Positions 51,500 to 60,452 of a DNA stretch of 64,000 nt are shown here, in pieces. The translations under genes were made by a program, and so were the position numbers. The notes beneath the pieces were generated by a model. The model was not told where the DNA came from and did no database searches. It saw only the letters and a list, made by a program, of their open reading frames with translations. Position 1 is the first letter of the stretch. Each line of letters begins with the position of its first letter. Source of the DNA: Mucilaginibacter sp. SJ (GTDB taxonomy: Bacteria; Bacteroidota; Bacteroidia; Sphingobacteriales; Sphingobacteriaceae); the NCBI RefSeq assembly GCF_028993635.1, contig NZ_CP118631.1, positions 1,612,001-1,676,000 on the forward strand, in the 5' to 3' direction.

Positions 51500-53041
51500 T
51501 TATTGTTTATCCCACCACATCCTGGTTAAAAAATCATCCGGTCCCTGGCGCGCAATTGCAGCGGCATATGATGCCGCGTTAAGGTTTTGCTCGCCAACAG
51601 GATATAACATCCGCCTGAATATTTTACCGCCTGTGGCATTACCAACATAATTATTTGGTACAAGTGCGGGGTAACCGGTGCGCCTGTAGCTTGCAAAAAC
51701 CTCCTGCGCATCAGGAAATATACCAACCCAAAACTGGGTATAGATTTGCGCCATTTTCTGATCAAGCGTGCCACCTGTATTAAAAGGGTGCGCGTTAATG
51801 TATGAGTTGATCTGGGCCGAAGTAATTGTGCCCGCACTGCCTGCAATAATGCTCCATTGGCGCATTGACGCTGCTATACCGTTTTGGTACAATGATTCGG
51901 CAGTAGCAGCAGTGTACCAGCCCCTCGCCGCAGCTTCAGATAACAGGAAATAGCTTTCGGCTGCTGTAAAAACCAACCGGGGCGAGTTTAGCAGCAATAT
52001 GGTTTTAGGATTTGGTTCCGAATAAGTTACAAAATCCGCAGGCTTGGCATTAAGGCCCGACGACATACCTTTTTGAATAGCCGAAGTGGTATCAGCCACG
52101 CCACTGTTCCACACTACAGATACTACAGCCAGGCGAGGATCCTTATTGGTTTTCAGATAATTGATAAATACATCCTGGTACTTGCCGCCTTCGGTATTGG
52201 TACTGCCGTTACCTGCAATATAATCATTGTTATAAAGATCAAGCGCCAAAGGATTTTTGTTAATATCCTGACCCGCGCCAACGTAAGCTACTTTGGCAAC
52301 ATCGGCATCATCCAAAATAACGCCGCCCGCTATAGCTTTTGCAGCCCAGGTTTGTGCTTGAGCGATATCAACCTTGGTCATGCGCATGGCACACCTGAGC
52401 ATGAGGGAATAAGCAAACTTTTTCCACTTTACGGTATTGCCACCATAAATCAAATCGGCCGAACCAAAGGTTGTTTTGCTTGCATCAAGGCTTTGGGCTG
52501 CCTGGTCAAGCTCCTTCAATAAATCGGCATAGATATCTTTTTGCGCATCATAAGCGGGTTTATATATCGCCTGGTTATAGCCCTGTGCAGCCTGCGAATA
52601 GGGAATATCTCCATAAAGATCGGTAAGCCTGCTAAAGCAATACACTTTCCAGATCCGCGCTTCGGCCTGCAGGTTTACCTGCGAAGCGTCGGTGCCAACC
52701 GCTTTTAAAACCTCAACCAGTTCGTTGATCTCATTGGGGTAAGCATTGCTGAAAGCTGCCGCCGACTGCGGGCTTTGGCTCAATACATATTTTGATCCAA
52801 AACCGGCCACATCATTAAAGCTCGTGGTGTATTGCATGGTACCCAGCAAAAGATCAAGCATACGGGCCGTACCATCATACTGGGACTTGGTAAAAATATA
52901 CTGTGGTACCGCTTTTGATGATGCATCAGGGTTGATGTTTAGCGTATCAAAGTTTTTGGTACACGATTGTGTGGCGATAATGCCGGGCATTATCAGTAAG
53001 CAATAAATATATTTGGTTAAATGTCTTTTCATCGTATTCAA
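51500..53041 (-). CDS. SusD-like outer-membrane lipoprotein (SusD_2/RagB type, locus C)
   Basis: A 513-residue lipoprotein with lipobox TQSC (C27); the ATG at 53032 (MKRHLTKYIY) is an equally plausible start. Sequence blocks DTLNINPDASSKAVPQYIFTKSQY, DIPYSQAAQG, WKKFAYSLMLRCAMRM and ESYFLLSEAAARGW belong to the SusD/RagB-2 branch. It would capture the ligand for the STN-type SusC encoded 9 bases upstream. The GH29 gene downstream suggests a fucosylated substrate. Confidence 0.93.
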   Translation of the reverse strand: MNTMKRHLTKYIYCLLIMPGIIATQSCTKNFDTLNINPDASSKAVPQYIFTKSQYDGTARMLDLLLGTMQYTTSFNDVAGFGSKYVLSQSPQSAAAFSNAYPNEINELVEVLKAVGTDASQVNLQAEARIWKVYCFSRLTDLYGDIPYSQAAQGYNQAIYKPAYDAQKDIYADLLKELDQAAQSLDASKTTFGSADLIYGGNTVKWKKFAYSLMLRCAMRMTKVDIAQAQTWAAKAIAGGVILDDADVAKVAYVGAGQDINKNPLALDLYNNDYIAGNGSTNTEGGKYQDVFINYLKTNKDPRLAVVSVVWNSGVADTTSAIQKGMSSGLNAKPADFVTYSEPNPKTILLLNSPRLVFTAAESYFLLSEAAARGWYTAATAESLYQNGIAASMRQWSIIAGSAGTITSAQINSYINAHPFNTGGTLDQKMAQIYTQFWVGIFPDAQEVFASYRRTGYPALVPNNYVGNATGGKIFRRMLYPVGEQNLNAASYAAAIARQGPDDFLTRMWWDKQ

Positions 53042-53049
53042 TTTAATTG

Positions 53050-56000
53050 TTAAAACTTAACAGCCAGGTTTACACCAAGTGAACGTGTACGCGGTAAGCC
53101 GATAGACTCAAATCCCTGGGCATTACTGTTGGTAAAGCTTTGCTCCGGATCAAAATTGTCTGTCTGCTTGTAGATAGTCCAAAGGTTCCGGGCCACGAAG
53201 GATACACTGGCCGACTGGATCTTAACTTTGTTTAAAAGACTTGTTGGAAGCGCATATGACAGGATAACCTGGCGAAGTTTAACAAAGCTTCCATCATGCA
53301 AAAACAGTTCGGAATACGTTTTGTAATTATCGTAATATGATCTTAAGCCACTTACCGGCACTGTACGTGTATAAGGAGCGCCCGTTTGATCAACACCGTT
53401 CAATACTAAGCCGTTTTCCCTTCCCGGCAATGTTGATTTCATTAAGCCCAAACGGGTGGCGTACACTTCCATAACCGAAAACACCTTGTTACCAAACTTA
53501 CCATCAACCAAAAAGCTTAACGAAATTCTTTTATACCTGAATTCGTTGGTTAAACCCATAGTAAGCGGGGCAACGCTTTTACCTAACTGTTGCAGCGGGG
53601 TTTGTACCGGTAAACCTGTTGTGGCATTAAATACTACAGTACCATTAGCATCCCTTTGCATGCGGGTACCTACCAGCATACCAAAAGGTTTACCTTCAAT
53701 GTTATCTAAAATATCCCAGTTACCCACCGAAGTAGCGAGTTGGATAGTATTAAGACCAGGAGCCAGTTTAACTACTTTGTTATCATTATAAGCCACATTA
53801 TAGCTCGCGTTCCAGGTAAAGTTGTGTGTTTTTACAGGCGTACCATTCAACAATACCTCAATACCCCTGTTGCTTACCTCCCCAACGTTCAGGATCACAT
53901 TATTATAGCCCGATGTTGAAGAAATAGCGGTATTTACAATATCGTTGGTTGTTTTACGATCATACAATGTCACATCCAAACTTAAGCGGCTCTTAAGCAT
54001 CTGTAACTCAAAGCCACCTTCAAACGTAGTTGAAGTATAGGGTTTAAGGTTGTTATTGGTAATGTTATTACTGGTTACGTTTTGCAGCGGCTGCCCGGCG
54101 CTTGGTACGTTACTGTAAGTAAGGTTAATCACATACGGATCGGGGGCTCCGCCGCCTACCTGTGCCCATGAGGCGCGCAGTTTGGCAAGGTTAAAAAACT
54201 CAGGGAGTTTAACCGCGTCCGACAGGATAAAACTACCGCCTATACTTGGGTAAAAGATACTATTACTTTTAGGACTCAGTGTTGAAAACCAATCCTTCCT
54301 GCCGGTGAATGACAGGAACACGAGGCTCTTGTAATCAAAATCGGCCGAACCAAAAACCGAATTGGTTACAATTTTGGCATTGTATGGTGTAGTTGATGAA
54401 ACCGCGAGGTTAGTAAAGCTGTAAAAATATGGAATAGTAAATTGCGAACCATTAAACGTTAACTGGTTTGTTGTGTTTTTACGACTGTTTACGCCACCCA
54501 AAACATTTACATTTAAATCGCTGACGATCTTAGTCTTGTAATTAACCGTTGCCAGCTCATTGGTTTCAGCTACATCCGATTTGATGCCTGCATACTGGCC
54601 ATTGGGTATATACAATGTACCGGTTGGCAAGATATTGGTATAGTTGTAATTGAAAAAGTCGCGGCTGATGGTGGCTTTGAAAGTAAGGTTTTTTATGGGC
54701 GAGTAAATAACTGATCCCTGGCCAATAAAACGGTTCTTCACGTCATCTTCCTTGTATTTATTGATCACAAAATATCCGTTTGACGCGATAGATGCATCGT
54801 TCCAGATCTGTTCGTTACCCAAAGCATCATAACCCGGTTTAAGCCAGCGAACGTCAACCGTGTTGGCTACCTCAAGCGGGGTCCAGTTGGGGTTACCCAG
54901 GGCATCACCAGCACCGGTACGGTTATGGCCGGTTTCAATGTTATACTGCGCTAATGCTTCAATCGATAACTTATCGCTCAATTTGCCATTCAGGGCAAGG
55001 TTAAAGGTTTTACGATCATAAGTAGTGCCCGGTAAAATACCTTTACTGTTCAGATCAGCAGCCGAAAACCTGTAGGTGAAAGCTTCGTTACCGCCTAAAA
55101 AAGCAAGGCTGTTGGTATAAGTGCTGCCGGTTTGATAATAATTTTTAAGGTTATTTTTCTGTGCCGAATAAGGATGGGTAAGCCCGTCGGCCGCTACATA
55201 ATCGGTTGAGCCGTCAATTTTTGATCCCCATGAGCGCCTGCCGCTTGCTTGTGCGGCGGCCAGCGTGGTTGGCTTTACGCCGCCGTCGCCCTGCCCGTAC
55301 TCATACTGGTAATCGGGGAATACAGCAACATTATCATAGGTAGCTGTCGAGTTAAACTCAACCCCTACTCCTTTCTGAATCCGGCCTTTCTTGGTAGTTA
55401 TCAAAATAACACCATTTGCTGCCCGTGAACCATAAAGCGCCGCTGCCGTACCGCCTTTAAGTACACTAATCGATTCGATATCGTCGGGGTTTATGGCTGC
55501 TATACCGTCGCCGCGGTCAACGTTATTGGTAATACCGTTAACTGTAGCAGCACCGCCGGGTACGCTGTTATCAATAGGCATACCATTTACCACATATAAA
55601 GGCTGGTTATCGCCTGCAAGCCCACCGTTACCCCTGATTACCACCCGGCTTGAACCACCCGGACCGGTTGATAAACCTGCTGCGTTAACACCCGCCACTT
55701 TACCGCTAAGCGCATTGGCTACGTTATTTTCGCGGGCCTGGGTAAATTCCTGGCCCTTCACTTCGGTAACCGAATAACCTAATGATTTTTTTTGCTTGCT
55801 GATACCGAGGGCGGTAACCACAACCTCATTTAAAGTACTGTTGTTTTGTTTCAGTTTGATCTGGATAGGAGCCGAAGCGTCAGTTACCGCAACTTCTTCC
55901 TGAACATAGCCAACAAAGGCAATTACCAGGGTTATTGATTTGCCCGAATACTTGTCGGGAATAAGCAATTTAAAGTTACCTGACACATCAGTTGTAGTAC

Positions 56001-56496
56001 CAACCTTGTTATCGTTCTTCAAATAAACTGATGCACCAATAACGGGCTGGCTATCGTTAGCATCAAGCACTTTACCTGTTAACACAACTGCTGCAACAGT
56101 TGTGTTGGAGGTAATTTCTTTTGTGGCGAATATGGAAATCTGGCTTTCATTGATCTTACGATATTCAAGCTGAAATGCCGACAGCAATTGCCTGAGGTTA
56201 TCATCAAGTGTGAGCTGTTTAGCGTTGTTAAATAAGCTTGCCGGTATAAATTTATTGTCAAGCAAACCTTCCTGGTAAGCAATTTGTACATTGAATTGCT
56301 TTTTGAGGTTTTCAAGTGCATCCTTCAAAAGCATCTTACTTTCGGTAGCCTGTGATGCCGGGTAATTGAAGCTCCGGGCATGTACCCTGTTGTTGCTGGT
56401 TAATGCCATTTGGGCATAGCCATACGCCGACCGGCCAAGCAACACCATCAGGAAACAGCAACATCTTAAAAAATTTGATGAGTCGAGTTTTCGCAT
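53050..56496 (-). CDS. SusC family TonB-dependent transporter with STN signalling domain (locus C)
   Basis: A 1148-residue outer-membrane importer and signal transducer. After the signal peptide (about 1-29) an STN domain spans about 53-122 (MLLKDALENLKKQFNVQIAYQ start), which in FecA-like systems contacts the FecR anti-sigma factor. Then come the carboxypeptidase-regulatory-like domain (about 138-225), LNEVVVTALGISKQKKSLGYSVTE, the plug with DNQPLYVVNG and VLKGGTAAALYGSRAANGVI, and the barrel. The gene starts 11 bases after the FecR gene, so the receptor, FecR and ECF sigma factor form one regulatory circuit. Confidence 0.96.
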   Translation of the reverse strand: MRKLDSSNFLRCCCFLMVLLGRSAYGYAQMALTSNNRVHARSFNYPASQATESKMLLKDALENLKKQFNVQIAYQEGLLDNKFIPASLFNNAKQLTLDDNLRQLLSAFQLEYRKINESQISIFATKEITSNTTVAAVVLTGKVLDANDSQPVIGASVYLKNDNKVGTTTDVSGNFKLLIPDKYSGKSITLVIAFVGYVQEEVAVTDASAPIQIKLKQNNSTLNEVVVTALGISKQKKSLGYSVTEVKGQEFTQARENNVANALSGKVAGVNAAGLSTGPGGSSRVVIRGNGGLAGDNQPLYVVNGMPIDNSVPGGAATVNGITNNVDRGDGIAAINPDDIESISVLKGGTAAALYGSRAANGVILITTKKGRIQKGVGVEFNSTATYDNVAVFPDYQYEYGQGDGGVKPTTLAAAQASGRRSWGSKIDGSTDYVAADGLTHPYSAQKNNLKNYYQTGSTYTNSLAFLGGNEAFTYRFSAADLNSKGILPGTTYDRKTFNLALNGKLSDKLSIEALAQYNIETGHNRTGAGDALGNPNWTPLEVANTVDVRWLKPGYDALGNEQIWNDASIASNGYFVINKYKEDDVKNRFIGQGSVIYSPIKNLTFKATISRDFFNYNYTNILPTGTLYIPNGQYAGIKSDVAETNELATVNYKTKIVSDLNVNVLGGVNSRKNTTNQLTFNGSQFTIPYFYSFTNLAVSSTTPYNAKIVTNSVFGSADFDYKSLVFLSFTGRKDWFSTLSPKSNSIFYPSIGGSFILSDAVKLPEFFNLAKLRASWAQVGGGAPDPYVINLTYSNVPSAGQPLQNVTSNNITNNNLKPYTSTTFEGGFELQMLKSRLSLDVTLYDRKTTNDIVNTAISSTSGYNNVILNVGEVSNRGIEVLLNGTPVKTHNFTWNASYNVAYNDNKVVKLAPGLNTIQLATSVGNWDILDNIEGKPFGMLVGTRMQRDANGTVVFNATTGLPVQTPLQQLGKSVAPLTMGLTNEFRYKRISLSFLVDGKFGNKVFSVMEVYATRLGLMKSTLPGRENGLVLNGVDQTGAPYTRTVPVSGLRSYYDNYKTYSELFLHDGSFVKLRQVILSYALPTSLLNKVKIQSASVSFVARNLWTIYKQTDNFDPEQSFTNSNAQGFESIGLPRTRSLGVNLAVKF

Positions 56497-56507
56497 AAGT
56501 TATTCGT

Positions 56508-57542
56508 TTAGGGGTTTAATTTTGTTATAGTGATATTTTTGTCTGTTCGGGTAATTTTCACAGGGAGTGTGGTCGATATTGTTTCTATCAATTCATCAAC
56601 ATCAGGCACATTGATCTCGCCTTCAATTTTAAGGGCAGAGAGGGCCGGATCGGAAAACGCGGTGTGATAACCGTAATCATCGGCCATGGTTTCGCTGATC
56701 TGTGCCAGGGTAGCATTATTGAAAACAAGCTGATGGTTTACCCACTTGGTAATTTTTTCGGGAGCTGCCAGTTTGGTACGGGCTACCAGCTTTTTGTGCG
56801 CGTATTCAATATAATCGCCGGATTTCATTACCAGCGACTCGCTTTTTGATACCGGGTTGATATAATCAAGCCTGATTTTTCCCGATACCAGGCCTACATT
56901 GGTTTTATCATGCCGGTTACGTACGTTAAAGGTTGTACCTAAAACCTCTATATTAACGTCGGTACAATGAACGATGAACCTTTCGGTAGTTTTTACATGA
57001 CGCGGATCTTTATTGATATGCTTTACATTAAACAATGCTTCACCGGTAATCCAAACCTCTCTTGAATTTTTGTCCCAGTTATTGGAGTAAGCTAACTTTG
57101 AATTACCATTGAGCACCACGGTTGAGCCATCGGGCAGGGTAACGGTACGCAGCTCGCCAAAAGTGGTATCAATTTCATTTTGCCTGCCTTTGATAAGCCA
57201 TAAGGAGATGCCGATAGACGATACCAGCAATAATATCGCGGCGATACGGAGGTATCTGTTTAAAGTGAATATTTTTGATTTAACCTGGTCCTTTTGCAGT
57301 GTTGATTCAATCCGGAGCCAAACTTTTGACTGGTTATCCTCGTTGGTAAAAACATCCTGCTTACGGTATGCGGTAATAATTTTTGAAGCTTCGGCAATTG
57401 TTTCCTTTTGCTGTGGGTATTTAGCTATAACCTGCTGCCAAAAAACGGTATCGTTGTGTGAAGGGCGAATCACAAAACGGAGAAAATCATCATCTTCTAA
57501 AAAATCCGGCAGGGTATAATTACTGTATTTGGCGGTCTGCAT
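56508..57542 (-). CDS. FecR-type anti-sigma factor
   Basis: A 344-residue inner-membrane regulator. An N-terminal cytoplasmic region (about 1-95) would hold the sigma factor, one membrane helix follows (about 98-117, AAILLLVSSIGISLWLI), then the periplasmic FecR domain (about 123-220, FGELRTVTLPDGSTVVLNGNS and ITGEALFNV blocks) and a C-terminal domain (about 255-344) similar to STN-binding regions. It is known that such proteins release or activate the sigma factor when the receptor's STN domain binds ligand. It lies between the sigma and receptor genes. Confidence 0.95.
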   Translation of the reverse strand: MQTAKYSNYTLPDFLEDDDFLRFVIRPSHNDTVFWQQVIAKYPQQKETIAEASKIITAYRKQDVFTNEDNQSKVWLRIESTLQKDQVKSKIFTLNRYLRIAAILLLVSSIGISLWLIKGRQNEIDTTFGELRTVTLPDGSTVVLNGNSKLAYSNNWDKNSREVWITGEALFNVKHINKDPRHVKTTERFIVHCTDVNIEVLGTTFNVRNRHDKTNVGLVSGKIRLDYINPVSKSESLVMKSGDYIEYAHKKLVARTKLAAPEKITKWVNHQLVFNNATLAQISETMADDYGYHTAFSDPALSALKIEGEINVPDVDELIETISTTLPVKITRTDKNITITKLNP

Positions 57543-57621
57543 TGGTTATAAGGTGTTATTTTATCCTTATAGACAGCACCCTACCCTAATTATCCCTACA
57601 AACTGAAAAAAAATTTAATTT

Positions 57622-58242
57622 TTAATGATTATTTATGCAGAAGCACGAATACAGGGCTAAAACGATAGCCAATTTGGAAACTTTGAGCACATCCTGCAGG
57701 TTATCGAAAGCTTTATAGATCAGTTTATAAGCCGAACTAATGTTTATCCCCATAATATCGGCTATTTCATCATAACTTAACCCTTCATAAAAACGCAGGT
57801 ATATGATTTCCTGCTGCCGGGCAGGTAAAGCTTTTACATGAAATTTAATTTTCTTCTGTAATTCCTGTTCTTCCTCATCGGCGATGAGCTGCTGGTCGAA
57901 TGAAATTTCAAAAGGAAAGTTGTGCTCCGCCTCATCTTCCAGGTCGACAAAGCGTGATTTTGACTGCAGCTTACGAAAAATAATGCTGCGCAGGGATTTG
58001 AAAAGATAGTTTTTTACCGAAACCGGGGTGCCAAGCCCTACCCTGTTTGTCCACAGCCTGATAAAAAGATCGTGGATCGCATCCTCAATTACGTTAACAT
58101 CCCTTGTAAACTTATGTCCGTAGTTATTGAGGATTTTAAAATGCCGGTTATATAATTGCGTGTAGGCATCCCAACTGCCTTCTTTAAAAGCAAGCCAGAC
58201 AGCAGTATTATGATCGTCATGAACAATTTGTTCGTGAGACAT
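57622..58242 (-). CDS. ECF-type RNA polymerase sigma factor (FecI-like)
   Basis: A 206-residue sigma-70 family protein. Region 2 spans about 21-90 (YTQLYNRHFKILNNYG, DVNVIEDAIHDLFIRLW) and region 4 about 128-185 (LPARQQEIIYLRFYEGLSYDEIADIMGINISSAYKLIYKAF pattern). A hydrophobic tail (about 190-202) is present, common in Bacteroidetes ECF factors. It is first in the minus-strand unit sigma-FecR-SusC-SusD-fucosidase. A palindrome AAAACGTTTT lies 17 bases upstream of its start codon. Confidence 0.94.
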   Translation of the reverse strand: MSHEQIVHDDHNTAVWLAFKEGSWDAYTQLYNRHFKILNNYGHKFTRDVNVIEDAIHDLFIRLWTNRVGLGTPVSVKNYLFKSLRSIIFRKLQSKSRFVDLEDEAEHNFPFEISFDQQLIADEEEQELQKKIKFHVKALPARQQEIIYLRFYEGLSYDEIADIMGINISSAYKLIYKAFDNLQDVLKVSKLAIVLALYSCFCINNH

Positions 58243-58503
58243 AGCTTAACCAGGGGACAAAACGTTTTACAATTGAAATCAGGTACAATGTAATAATTAT
58301 AACAATAATTTTACACCTACTTTAAAAATCAATAACACAATTAACTTGCTATAAAATTGCTTTTGCCGGAATTGAAGAAATCATCGCCAAAAAGTCATAC
58401 CCTTTTGACAATGTAAAACACTCAATTATTTCATTTTTTAAAATAACTTAGCCCGTATCAAATGTTTGCCTGAATATTTAAAAACCTGCTGCCGGATTAA
58501 ATT
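58243..58503. promoter_or_regulatory. Divergent region between sigma factor and LacI, with two candidate operators
   Basis: Two palindromic or near-palindromic sites related to CAAACGTTTG lie here: AAAACGTTTT (58259-58268) next to the sigma factor and CAAATGTTTG (58459-58468) 36 bases before the LacI ATG. They are candidates for binding by the LacI protein encoded at 58504. No -7 element fits well. Confidence 0.4.
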
Positions 58504-59532
58504 ATGTTTGAATCAGTTACCATTAAGGATATTGCCAAGGCTTTAGGTGTGTCAACATCAACGGTATCAAGGGCGCTTAACGGGAGTTACGAAATAGGTA
58601 CCGAAACCAAAAAGCTTGTCCTTGAGTACGCCGAAAAGATAAACTACCGGCCCAATCCTATTGCTTTAAGTCTTAAAGAGCAAAAAAGCCACTCGATAGG
58701 TGTAGTAGTATGCGAGGTAGCCAATGATTATTTTTCGCAAGCCATTAACGGTATCGAATCCATAGCGTATAACCGGGGATACCACGTTATCATCACCCAA
58801 ACACATGAATCATTTGACCGGGAAAGTGCCAATGTAAAACACTTGCTATCCAGACATGTGGATGGCTTGCTGGTATCATTGTCGGCCCAAACAACCGATA
58901 CATCCCAATATAAATACCTGCTGGATAAAGGCTTTCCTATTGTATTTTTTGACAGGGCAGCCCCCGACCTGAATACCCATAAGGTAATAGCAAATAACTT
59001 TCAGGGCTCATTTAATGGCACCGAAGCTTTGATCAATTCGGGTTTTACCAAAATAGCCCACCTTACCAATTCAAATAACCTGCTTATAAGCCATGAGCGC
59101 TTTGAAGGCTATAAGGCCGCGCTTGATCAACACGGCATTGAGTTCAGGCCGGAGTATCTTAAACATTGCAACCATGGCGGTATGATTCACGACGAAGTGG
59201 AGATTGTGCTGAAAGAATTGCTGGCATTGGACGATAAGCCGGAGGCTATTTTTAGTGGCAGCGACAGGCTCACCATCAGCAGTATATCGATATTAAAAAA
59301 ATGGGGCTTAAAAGTTCCGGGAGATATTGCGATAGCAGGATTCACCAATTCGGATGTTGTTGACCTGTTTGATCCGCCGTTAACCGTGGTACGCCAGCCT
59401 GCCTTCCAGATAGGGCAAATGGCTACAGAAATGCTTATTAAAACCATAGAAAGCAAATGGCCGATTGAAGAATTTACTACCGAAAAGGTGGATACACAAT
59501 TGATTGTGAGGTCGTCGTCAGGAAAAGGATAA
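58504..59532 (+). CDS. LacI family transcriptional regulator (locus C)
   Basis: A 342-residue DNA-binding protein with an N-terminal helix-turn-helix (about 6-25, TIKDIAKALGVSTSTVSRA) and a sugar-binding sensor domain (about 60-340, SIGVVVCEVANDYFSQAINGIE start). It is similar in length and pattern to the locus A regulator, and its recognition helix (STSTVSRA versus SVSTVSRA) is nearly the same, so the two may bind related operators. It is divergent from the ECF-SusC-fucosidase unit and ends one base before the DeoR gene on the other strand. Target genes are inferred from position only. Confidence 0.92.
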   Translation: MFESVTIKDIAKALGVSTSTVSRALNGSYEIGTETKKLVLEYAEKINYRPNPIALSLKEQKSHSIGVVVCEVANDYFSQAINGIESIAYNRGYHVIITQTHESFDRESANVKHLLSRHVDGLLVSLSAQTTDTSQYKYLLDKGFPIVFFDRAAPDLNTHKVIANNFQGSFNGTEALINSGFTKIAHLTNSNNLLISHERFEGYKAALDQHGIEFRPEYLKHCNHGGMIHDEVEIVLKELLALDDKPEAIFSGSDRLTISSISILKKWGLKVPGDIAIAGFTNSDVVDLFDPPLTVVRQPAFQIGQMATEMLIKTIESKWPIEEFTTEKVDTQLIVRSSSGKG

Positions 59533-59533
59533 A

Positions 59534-60298
59534 CTAAACAACCGTTACCTTCACCCCTTTTTCTTCCAGCATCTTGAGCATTGCCAGACTGATACCGCTA
59601 TCGGTGATGATCTCATTGATCTGATCCAACGAGCAGATCTTTGCTAATCCACGCTTACCGAATTTAGTGCTATCTGCTAATACAATGGTAGTTTGGGCTG
59701 CATTGATCATTTTTTGGTTAAGCCGTGCTTCGGACAAATTGGTAGTAGTTAAGCCTATTTCAGGATCTATGCCGTCTACCCCTAAAAACAATACACCGCA
59801 TAACATATCATCCAGCATTAATTCGGCATAATTGCCGGTTACCGATGAGGATGTGTTTCGCATTTGTCCCCCCAATTGAACAATATCAACCTGTGGATGC
59901 TGCAAAAGTTCAAGCGCTACCGGCAAAGCTGCGGTGACTACCGTAAGATGCTTATTAGGCTGCATGGCACGGGCAAGGGCGAGCATTGTGGTACCTGAGG
60001 CTATAATAACCGAATCATTAGTATCTATCCTCGCCGCAGCTTCAGCCGCTATCCTTTTCTTTTCGGGGGCGTTCAGCTTTTCCTTTTCAGCTACCGGCCG
60101 GTCATTGGCGTATGGGTTTGTTTTACTTGCACCACCGTGCGTTCTGAAAAGCAGATTTTTGTCTTCCAAAAGTTTCAGGTCCTTTCGGATGGTAACTTCC
60201 GAAACACTTAGCTGATGGCTCAGGTCCTGCACATTTACAAAACCATCTGTATCAACTTTTTGCAGGATAAACTTATGCCGGTCGGTGTTTTTACTCAT
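59534..60298 (-). CDS. DeoR family repressor, GlpR-like
   Basis: A 254-residue regulator from the chosen start at 60298 (MSKNTDRHKFILQKV); the longer frame to 60367 adds 23 residues unlike any DeoR N-terminus. The helix-turn-helix is at about 20-45 (VNVQDLSHQLSVSEVTIRKDLKLLE), followed by the family's RTHGGA block and a sugar-phosphate-sensing domain with IIASGTTMLALARAM. It is divergent from glpD-glpK-glpF, and in GlpR systems glycerol-3-phosphate is the inducer. I infer that it binds the inverted repeat at 60408-60452. Confidence 0.88.
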   Translation of the reverse strand: MSKNTDRHKFILQKVDTDGFVNVQDLSHQLSVSEVTIRKDLKLLEDKNLLFRTHGGASKTNPYANDRPVAEKEKLNAPEKKRIAAEAAARIDTNDSVIIASGTTMLALARAMQPNKHLTVVTAALPVALELLQHPQVDIVQLGGQMRNTSSSVTGNYAELMLDDMLCGVLFLGVDGIDPEIGLTTTNLSEARLNQKMINAAQTTIVLADSTKFGKRGLAKICSLDQINEIITDSGISLAMLKMLEEKGVKVTVV

Positions 60299-60364
60299 AA
60301 TCGCTAAATTAAACAGAAAACTTGATTGTAATGTTTGATAAGGCCTGACATGACCTCTATAAGT

Positions 60365-60372
60365 CAAATGTA
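60365..60372 (-). promoter_or_regulatory. -7 promoter element of the DeoR-family gene
   Basis: TACATTTG on the minus strand matches TAnnTTTG, 67 bases upstream of the chosen start codon. No clear -33 element is seen. Confidence 0.5.
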
Positions 60373-60407
60373 AGCAAACAAAATTATTTTTAATTTCATT
60401 TAGTTTT

Positions 60408-60452
60408 ATTTTATTTCGATTTCATATATTTGATTAAATATCGAAATAAAAT
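60408..60452. promoter_or_regulatory. Probable GlpR operator straddling the glpD promoter
   Basis: Perfect 13-base inverted repeat ATTTTATTTCGAT (60408-60420) and ATCGAAATAAAAT (60440-60452), with a 19-base spacer that contains a TATATTTG -7 element (60425-60432). The right arm reaches into the glpD start codon at 60451. The TTTCG core fits DeoR/GlpR-type sites, and the divergent DeoR gene is the obvious candidate ligand. Confidence 0.7.

Noticed and set aside
53050..56496. Locus B SusC also being part of an ECF/FecR circuit
   Set aside because: Only the locus C SusC has an STN domain; the locus A and B SusC proteins lack it and have no sigma/anti-sigma genes beside them.
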